Shown here piece by piece: positions 32,910 to 38,381 of a DNA stretch of 38,381 nucleotides (the first letter of the stretch is position 1; the number at the start of each line of letters is the position of its first letter). Made by a program: the position numbers and the translations under genes. The stretch lies in contig CAZDVQ010000041.1 of NCBI GenBank assembly GCA_964508975.1, positions 1 to 38,381 on the forward strand, in the 5' to 3' direction. The notes beneath the pieces were generated by a model that was not told the origin of the DNA, searched no databases, and saw nothing but the letters and a program-made list of their open reading frames with translations. The stretch comes from CAZDVQ01 sp964508975 (GTDB taxonomy: Bacteria; Bacteroidota; Bacteroidia; Chitinophagales; Saprospiraceae).

Positions 32910-33908
32910 ATGAAAAAGTTATCCATCCTTATCCTTTTGCTAGCTTGCTGGTTCCCTGTTTGGGCACAGCAAGACGCTATGTTTACAAAATATACCTTTA
33001 ACGCGCTGACCTACAACCCGGCCTATGCGGGTAGCCAGGATGTGTTAAGTATAGTAGGGTTGCACCGTCATCAGTGGGTAGGCATTGAAGGGGCGCCAAT
33101 TACACAAACATTATCGGTGCATTCACCGCTCAAGAACGATCGTGTAGCCTTGGGATTGAACCTCATGCGCGACCAGATTGGCCGTAACACGACTTATGAT
33201 ATCAATACCAATTACGCTTATCGTTTGCCGATGAAAGATGGAAAATCGCACCTGGCTTTTGGTTTGATGGCAGGCGTAACGAACTTCAGGGCCAATTTTA
33301 ACCAAGATACCGAGTTTGATTACTATGATGATTTTGACTTTGCCTTCATTGCTAACCCTACGCCTAACTATTGGATGTTCAACGTAGGTGCCGGGGTTTA
33401 TTACCAGGCGCCCAAGTGGTTCGTGGGGTTTTCTGTACCGCAGTTGCTCAACAACGATTTGCGTCGGGAGGGCTTTACGCCCAACCAAGTTAAATGGGCT
33501 CAACAATACAGGCATTACTTTTTGACGGCAGGAGCGGTGATACACCTTAGCCCTAAGATTGACTTTAGGCCTATTTTCCTTTGGAAAAACGTGGGTATGT
33601 TTTTCGAGAAAAACCAAAATGGCGAGTTGGTTTCCGCGCCTAACGAGATTGATATTGATGCTTCATTCTTGTTCAACAAGCGCGTTTGGCTGGGCGCTGC
33701 ATTCCGCACGGCGGTAGAGGGTAATAGCTCTTTTGACTCATTTGATCTTTGGGCGCAGTATATTTTCAACTCAGGCCTTCGGCTAGGCATTGCTTATGAC
33801 TATGCCTTGACCCCGCTTCAGGGGCCTTCTGGCGGCTCTTACGAGTTAATGGTGGGTTATGATTTTAACTTCAAAAGGTCGGGTGTAGTTTCGCCACGTT
33901 ATTTTTAA
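32910..33908 (+). CDS. PorP/SprF-family T9SS membrane protein
   Basis: The 332-residue outer-membrane protein has a signal peptide (to about WAQ, residue 20). The family's start follows: QQDAMFTKYTFNALTYNPAYAGSQ, with the region HRHQWVGIEGAP. The rest is a predicted 14-stranded barrel (AFGLMAGVTNFR, WFVGFSVPQLLNN and LRLGIAYDYAL) ending in an aromatic residue. Members attach type B T9SS substrates such as SprB to the cell surface, and they are usually encoded next to their cargo. Here the cargo is probably the giant SprB-repeat protein 164 bp downstream, although a terminator separates them. Confidence 0.93.
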   Translation: MKKLSILILLLACWFPVWAQQDAMFTKYTFNALTYNPAYAGSQDVLSIVGLHRHQWVGIEGAPITQTLSVHSPLKNDRVALGLNLMRDQIGRNTTYDINTNYAYRLPMKDGKSHLAFGLMAGVTNFRANFNQDTEFDYYDDFDFAFIANPTPNYWMFNVGAGVYYQAPKWFVGFSVPQLLNNDLRREGFTPNQVKWAQQYRHYFLTAGAVIHLSPKIDFRPIFLWKNVGMFFEKNQNGELVSAPNEIDIDASFLFNKRVWLGAAFRTAVEGNSSFDSFDLWAQYIFNSGLRLGIAYDYALTPLQGPSGGSYELMVGYDFNFKRSGVVSPRYF

Positions 33909-33941
33909 AAAACAAATTATTGTAGCGTTACCTTCCCGGAT

Positions 33942-33974
33942 GCGGGGTGTAGTCCTATACGCCCCGCTTTTTTC
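33942..33974 (+). terminator. Rho-independent terminator after the PorP/SprF gene
   Basis: GCGGGG (33942-33947) pairs with CCCCGC (33962-33967), extended by wobble pairs, followed by TTTTTTC. It implies that the giant adhesin gene downstream has its own promoter. Only a weak TATCTTTT box near 34029-34036 was seen. Confidence 0.8.
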
Positions 33975-34072
33975 GTTTGGGTTATTGTATTAAAACGAAT
34001 GTAGATGCAACGGTCAAGCATTTGTTTATATCTTTTAAGGGCATCTTCTCTCAATTATACGCTCTCTCCGTT

Positions 34073-37000
34073 ATGTTGAACAAAAACTATGAATTAGGTT
34101 TGGGTTATTTTAACCAGGCCCTACGCTGGGTATACAAGGCCTGGTTATTTACATTATTGGCCTTTCTGCCTGGAGTAAATTATGCACAATGCCTTGGTAC
34201 CTCAGGGAATCTTTTAGTGAACCCGGATTTTGCAATACCGGTATCACCGGTGGGTAATAATATACTTACATGGCCAATTCCGGGTTGGACAGGCGTAGGT
34301 AATAGTCCGAATATTGTACGTACCAGCAGTACTTTTAATGGCGGTGGCCCCAATGCAGCTCAAAATGGTGCACAGTATCTTGATATAGTTGGAGGCTCCG
34401 CTGATTTCTGGCAGGAATTCAACTTTACCTGTAATGTCCGTGTATTTTTTTCTGGTTACTTTTCAGTTCGGGTCAATACCCCCTCTACCGGTCGTATTGA
34501 CATATACCGTGTTGATACCCTCGGGGGGCCAATTATAGTAGCAAGTTCAAACCAGTTGAATATGCCTAGTACTATGGATGTGTGGTATTTGGCCAGTGGC
34601 ACAACCGTGTTGGTGCCAGGGACCTATCGTTTCCAGATTTCAATGGGAGACTTTAGCAACTTTGATAATGCTTGTTTTTCTTTTGACGATTTAGGGATAT
34701 CTGCGGGGACTTACGGCCCTGTATGCTCTACTCAAGGCGGGATTACGCTCACGGGGACTCCGACTAATGCATTTGGTTCTTGGTCTGGTATTGGGGTAAG
34801 TGATAATAACGATGGAACAGCTACGTTTAATCCTGCGGGATTAGCTGGTCAGAATATTACAGTGTCGTATAGTTATTTTGATGGTACGGGGGCTGGCTGT
34901 ACGGAATCTACAGTAATTCAAGTTGTTTGCTGTAATCCAACCATTAACCCACCCTTGGTTACACAGCCAAGTTGTACTGCAAGTACAGGTGCCATTGTGG
35001 TTGATGCAACTGGATCGGGTATTTTAGAGTATTCAGTGACTGGCGCGAGTGGGCCATTCCAGTTATCCGATGCATTCAACAACTTATTACCTGGGAGCTA
35101 TAATATCGTCTCGCGATATAGCTCTGAGCCCAGTTGCTCAACGGTATATGCTTCAAACCCAGTAGTATTGACGGCTGCTAGTTTGTGTCCCGAAATATGT
35201 AACAACGGAATTGATGACAACGGCAACGGTTTAATCGATTGCGCTGACCCCTCGTGTTACCTTGCCTCTAATTCAGGTGGAACCGATACCGACGGCGATG
35301 GCATAGACAATTTCTGCGACCTAGATGAGGATAACGATGGCATATCTGATCTAGTAGAGTGTTCTATTGCACCCGCTGACTCATTTGTAAATGGGAGCTT
35401 TGAAAACACGATTCCTATTTTGCCTCTAGGTGCAATAACAATTACAGCCGCTTCAAATGTTCCAGGATGGCAAACCACGGAGAACTTTAATGGTTTTCCA
35501 GAAATAGAAATTTGGAGTACAGGGTTTAATGGCGTTCCAGCGGCAGAAGGCAACCAATTTGCCGAATTAAATGCGTATACGAACGGCACCTTGTACCAAA
35601 CCTTTTCTTTAAATGGTACTTCGGGTGTAGTTGACTGGTCGTTACAACACAGGGGGAGAGGGGGCGTAGATGTTGCAGCTGTTAAATTTGGTCCAGACTT
35701 AGCATCAACTATTGCCTCGGCTCCTGCTGCAACGCTCACGACGGGTACAAGCGCTTGGCAAGCTTATTCAGGCACCTATATCATTCCACCAGGGCAAACC
35801 ACTTTAGTTATTGCATTCCAGGCAATCTCAACAGGGTCAGGTTCTCTTTCTGTAGGGAACTTCATAGACGACATTGAAATTCAAATAGTTCAAGGCTGTC
35901 CAGATACAGATCTAGATGGTATTATTAATGCTTTAGACTTAGATTCTGACAATGATGGTTGTTCGGATGCCGATGAGTTTTACAATACAGCAACTGCCGA
36001 CGGTAATGATAATCAAGTTTATGGTATAGGTATTCCCGTGGTTAATACCTCGGGTATAATTACAACTGCTTCATATGTAGGCACATATACGAATGCTGTA
36101 GTTAATTCCATTTCCACAGCTTGTGTTGAAATCTGCGGAAACGGTCTCGATGAAGACGGGGATGGTTTAATAGACCTTGCTGACCCCGACTGCCGGCCAT
36201 TGTGTAGTGGTATATCAGGTAATATACTCATCAATCCGGATTTTGAACAGCCAGTACTACCTCCAGGGAATAACTTTTTTACTTGGCCTATACTTGGTTG
36301 GACAGGTTTTGGCAATAGTCCGAATATTGTGCATCCTACTAGCACCTTTAATGGAGGAGGTCCCAATTCTGCTCAAAACGGTAATCAATATCTTGATATA
36401 GTTGGAGGTACCGCTGATTTCTGGCAGGAATTCAACTTTACCTGTAATGTCCGTGTATTCTTCTCTGGTTATTTTTCTGTCAGAGGAAATATCCCATCAA
36501 CAGGTCGTATAGATATATATCGAGTGGATACCGTTGGCGGTCCGCTCATTGTGGCAAGTTCAAACCAATTGAATATGCCTAGTACCATGAATGTTTGGTA
36601 CTTGGCAAGTGGCACCGCAGTACTTGTTCCAGGTACCTATCGTTTTCAGATTACAATGGGTAACTTTAGTAATTTTGATAACGCATGTTTTTCATTTGAT
36701 ATCCCAGATGTTTCAACGGGGTCTTATGGGCCTGTTTGCAGCAATGGGGGTAGTATAACGCTTACGGGCATTCCTGCCAACGCATTCGGTTCTTGGTCAG
36801 GCCCTGGAGTTACAGATAATGGAAATGGGACAGCTCTTTTCAATCCATCGGGGCTATCAGGTAACGTAAGTCTTACTTATTCCAACTACGACAGTACAGG
36901 TTTTGGCTGCTATCAATCTACGGTGGTCACGGTGCTTGACCCTCCAGTTCCAAGTATTCTTGGTACTGATACAACATGTCTCGGCTCTGCACAAACTTTT

Positions 37001-38381
37001 ACGGCATCAGGCGGTAGCAGTTATATTTGGTCAACAGGAGAGACTGGTCCTGCTATATTTGTAAGTACAGCAGGTAATTATTCGGTTACAGCAACTAATG
37101 CAGCTGGGTGCACTGCTACAATTAACCGAAGTTTAGTTGTTAACCCTCTGCCTGTCCCTGTAGTCTCGGCCACAAATGCCAATTGTGCTGGAGAACCAAG
37201 TATCTTAACAGTTTCAGGTGGAAATTTATACGAATGGAATACAGGAGCAACAACAAACGTCTTGTCTGTGATTCCAACGGGCACCTACGCCGTCACCATC
37301 ACCGACTTCAACGGTTGTGACACAACGGTCGTAATCAATGTACTTGAACCTGCCGAACTTACAGCAAGTGCTATCCAAGACAGCGTGAACTGTTTCGGCG
37401 GTAACGACGGTATGATCACGGTAACGACCAACGGCGGAACAACGCCATACAGTTATGATCTTGGTACTGGAGCCCAAGCATCCAATACCTTCACGGGCTT
37501 GACAGTTGGTACCTACACCGTGACCATCACCGACTTCAACGGCTGTGATACAACGGTTGTAATCAATGTACTTGAACCAACAGAACTGATCGCGAGCGCT
37601 ATCCAAGACAGCGTGAACTGCTTCGGTGGTAACGACGGTACTATCACGGTAACGGCCAACGGCGGCACAAGCCCATACAGCTATGATCTTGGTACGGGTG
37701 CACAAGTATCAAATACCTTCACTGGCTTGACAGCAGGCACCTACACGGTAACTATCACTGACTTCAACGGTTGTGATACAATAGTTGTAACCGATGTACT
37801 TGAACCTGCTGAACTGACCGCAAGCGCTATCCAAGACAGCGTGAACTGCTTCGGTGGTAACGACGGTACAATCACGGTAACGGCCATCGGGGGAACAACG
37901 CCATACAGTTATGACCTTGGCACTGGTGCACAAGTATCCAATACCTTCACGGGCTTGACTGCCGGAACTTACACTGTAACCATCACTGACTTTAACGGCT
38001 GTGACACAACAGTTGTAATCGATGTACTTGAACCAACTGAACTGACCGCGAGCGCCGTCCAAGACAGCGTGAACTGCTTCGGCGGCAACGACGGTACCAT
38101 CACGGTAACTGCCAACGGAGGTACTCCTTCATACAGCTATGACCTTGGTACAGGAGCACAGGCATCTAACCAGTTTACTGGTCTGACCGCAGGAACCTAC
38201 ACCGTTACGATTACTGACTTCAACGGTTGCGATACAACGGTAACTATCGATGTACTTGAACCTGCCGAACTGACCGCGAGCGCTGTGAAAGACAGTGTGA
38301 ACTGCTTCGGTGGTAACGACGGAACAATCACGGTAACGGCCAACGGTGGAACAACCCCATACAGTTATGACCTTGGCACGG
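34073..38381 (+). CDS. Giant SprB-repeat cell-surface adhesin, 3' end beyond the window
   Basis: At least 1436 codons are open from the ATG at 34073, with no stop before the window ends. The N-terminus has a signal-type segment (AWLFTLLAFLPGVNYAQ, about residues 23-40). A lectin-like module at about 41-225 (NGGGPNAAQNGAQYLDIVGG) returns at about 711-885 with high identity. Between them lie two CxNGxDxxGxGLIDCxD segments, thrombospondin-type-3-like Asp repeats (about 403-430 and 610-650), and a galactose-binding-like NGSFEN module (about 440-605). From about residue 1065 come SprB repeats of exactly 76 residues (GNDGTITVTANGGT and TVTITDFNGCDTTVV). Such proteins are carried by the T9SS and serve gliding or adhesion. 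Its neighbour is a PorP/SprF gene. The C-terminal sorting domain is outside the window. Confidence 0.92.
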   Translation, partial: MLNKNYELGLGYFNQALRWVYKAWLFTLLAFLPGVNYAQCLGTSGNLLVNPDFAIPVSPVGNNILTWPIPGWTGVGNSPNIVRTSSTFNGGGPNAAQNGAQYLDIVGGSADFWQEFNFTCNVRVFFSGYFSVRVNTPSTGRIDIYRVDTLGGPIIVASSNQLNMPSTMDVWYLASGTTVLVPGTYRFQISMGDFSNFDNACFSFDDLGISAGTYGPVCSTQGGITLTGTPTNAFGSWSGIGVSDNNDGTATFNPAGLAGQNITVSYSYFDGTGAGCTESTVIQVVCCNPTINPPLVTQPSCTASTGAIVVDATGSGILEYSVTGASGPFQLSDAFNNLLPGSYNIVSRYSSEPSCSTVYASNPVVLTAASLCPEICNNGIDDNGNGLIDCADPSCYLASNSGGTDTDGDGIDNFCDLDEDNDGISDLVECSIAPADSFVNGSFENTIPILPLGAITITAASNVPGWQTTENFNGFPEIEIWSTGFNGVPAAEGNQFAELNAYTNGTLYQTFSLNGTSGVVDWSLQHRGRGGVDVAAVKFGPDLASTIASAPAATLTTGTSAWQAYSGTYIIPPGQTTLVIAFQAISTGSGSLSVGNFIDDIEIQIVQGCPDTDLDGIINALDLDSDNDGCSDADEFYNTATADGNDNQVYGIGIPVVNTSGIITTASYVGTYTNAVVNSISTACVEICGNGLDEDGDGLIDLADPDCRPLCSGISGNILINPDFEQPVLPPGNNFFTWPILGWTGFGNSPNIVHPTSTFNGGGPNSAQNGNQYLDIVGGTADFWQEFNFTCNVRVFFSGYFSVRGNIPSTGRIDIYRVDTVGGPLIVASSNQLNMPSTMNVWYLASGTAVLVPGTYRFQITMGNFSNFDNACFSFDIPDVSTGSYGPVCSNGGSITLTGIPANAFGSWSGPGVTDNGNGTALFNPSGLSGNVSLTYSNYDSTGFGCYQSTVVTVLDPPVPSILGTDTTCLGSAQTFTASGGSSYIWSTGETGPAIFVSTAGNYSVTATNAAGCTATINRSLVVNPLPVPVVSATNANCAGEPSILTVSGGNLYEWNTGATTNVLSVIPTGTYAVTITDFNGCDTTVVINVLEPAELTASAIQDSVNCFGGNDGMITVTTNGGTTPYSYDLGTGAQASNTFTGLTVGTYTVTITDFNGCDTTVVINVLEPTELIASAIQDSVNCFGGNDGTITVTANGGTSPYSYDLGTGAQVSNTFTGLTAGTYTVTITDFNGCDTIVVTDVLEPAELTASAIQDSVNCFGGNDGTITVTAIGGTTPYSYDLGTGAQVSNTFTGLTAGTYTVTITDFNGCDTTVVIDVLEPTELTASAVQDSVNCFGGNDGTITVTANGGTPSYSYDLGTGAQASNQFTGLTAGTYTVTITDFNGCDTTVTIDVLEPAELTASAVKDSVNCFGGNDGTITVTANGGTTPYSYDLGT
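37279..38381 (+). repeat. 228-bp tandem coding repeats (SprB repeats)
   Basis: The word GACAGCGTGAACTG or a one-base variant occurs at 37379, 37607, 37835, 38063 and 38291, exactly 228 bp apart (76 codons). The units differ mainly at third positions and continue past the end of the window, so the full number is unknown. Confidence 0.95.

Noticed and set aside
37279..38381. 228-bp tandem array as a CRISPR or satellite array
   Set aside because: The repeats are contiguous, in frame and encode SprB repeats of 76 residues.

Overview
The window looks like a chromosomal segment of a free-living member of the Bacteroidota, most likely from the Saprospiria/Chitinophagia/Cytophagia side of the phylum. 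The signs are a SusC/SusD outer-membrane pair, a PorP/SprF-type secretion protein, a type IX secretion (T9SS) C-terminal signal on a giant secreted protein, SprB-type repeats, and upstream boxes of the form TAnnTTTG, which is the -7 element of this phylum. Species cannot be assigned from the sequence alone.

Layout. Positions 143-7093 (minus) hold a 2316-residue modular secreted protein with a recent in-frame 1248-bp duplication. Positions 7431-13703 hold housekeeping and envelope genes: a nitrilase-family amidohydrolase, a bcp-prsW overlapping pair, an M23 peptidase and an archaeal-type asparaginyl-tRNA synthetase. Positions 14350-19845 (plus) form a compact run: a secreted protein of unknown function, a radical SAM enzyme, a CxxC protein, and a YnjB-like binding lipoprotein with two permeases but no ATPase. 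An AT-rich island at about 20.1-22.2 kb carries an HNH nuclease overlapping a protein that resembles the C-terminal half of HpaII-type restriction enzymes. Then come comM, tRNA-Asn, a lone DppC-like permease, a susC-susD-lipoprotein operon, a small secreted protein, a PorP/SprF protein and, running off the end, a giant SprB-repeat adhesin.

The most unusual feature is a family of nine GC-rich, multi-hairpin elements of about 110-175 bp. They fill most of the long intergenic gaps. Core words and loops are conserved, but stem sequences differ from copy to copy while staying paired. One copy lies inside a gene: it adds about 38 residues in frame, between the charged start and the hydrophobic core of the lipoprotein signal of the YnjB-like protein. 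Two loci carry the elements as inverted pairs bounded by outward T/A tracts. A separate AT-rich, MITE-like inverted repeat (8318-8482) has a diverged half copy near 24.4 kb.

Working together: the giant proteins and the PorP/SprF protein belong to T9SS-dependent surface display; the SusCD operon is a TonB-dependent uptake system of unknown substrate; the radical SAM/ABC cluster may be an uptake-plus-modification pathway. Family assignments come from reading motifs and from memory of the families; no database search was possible.
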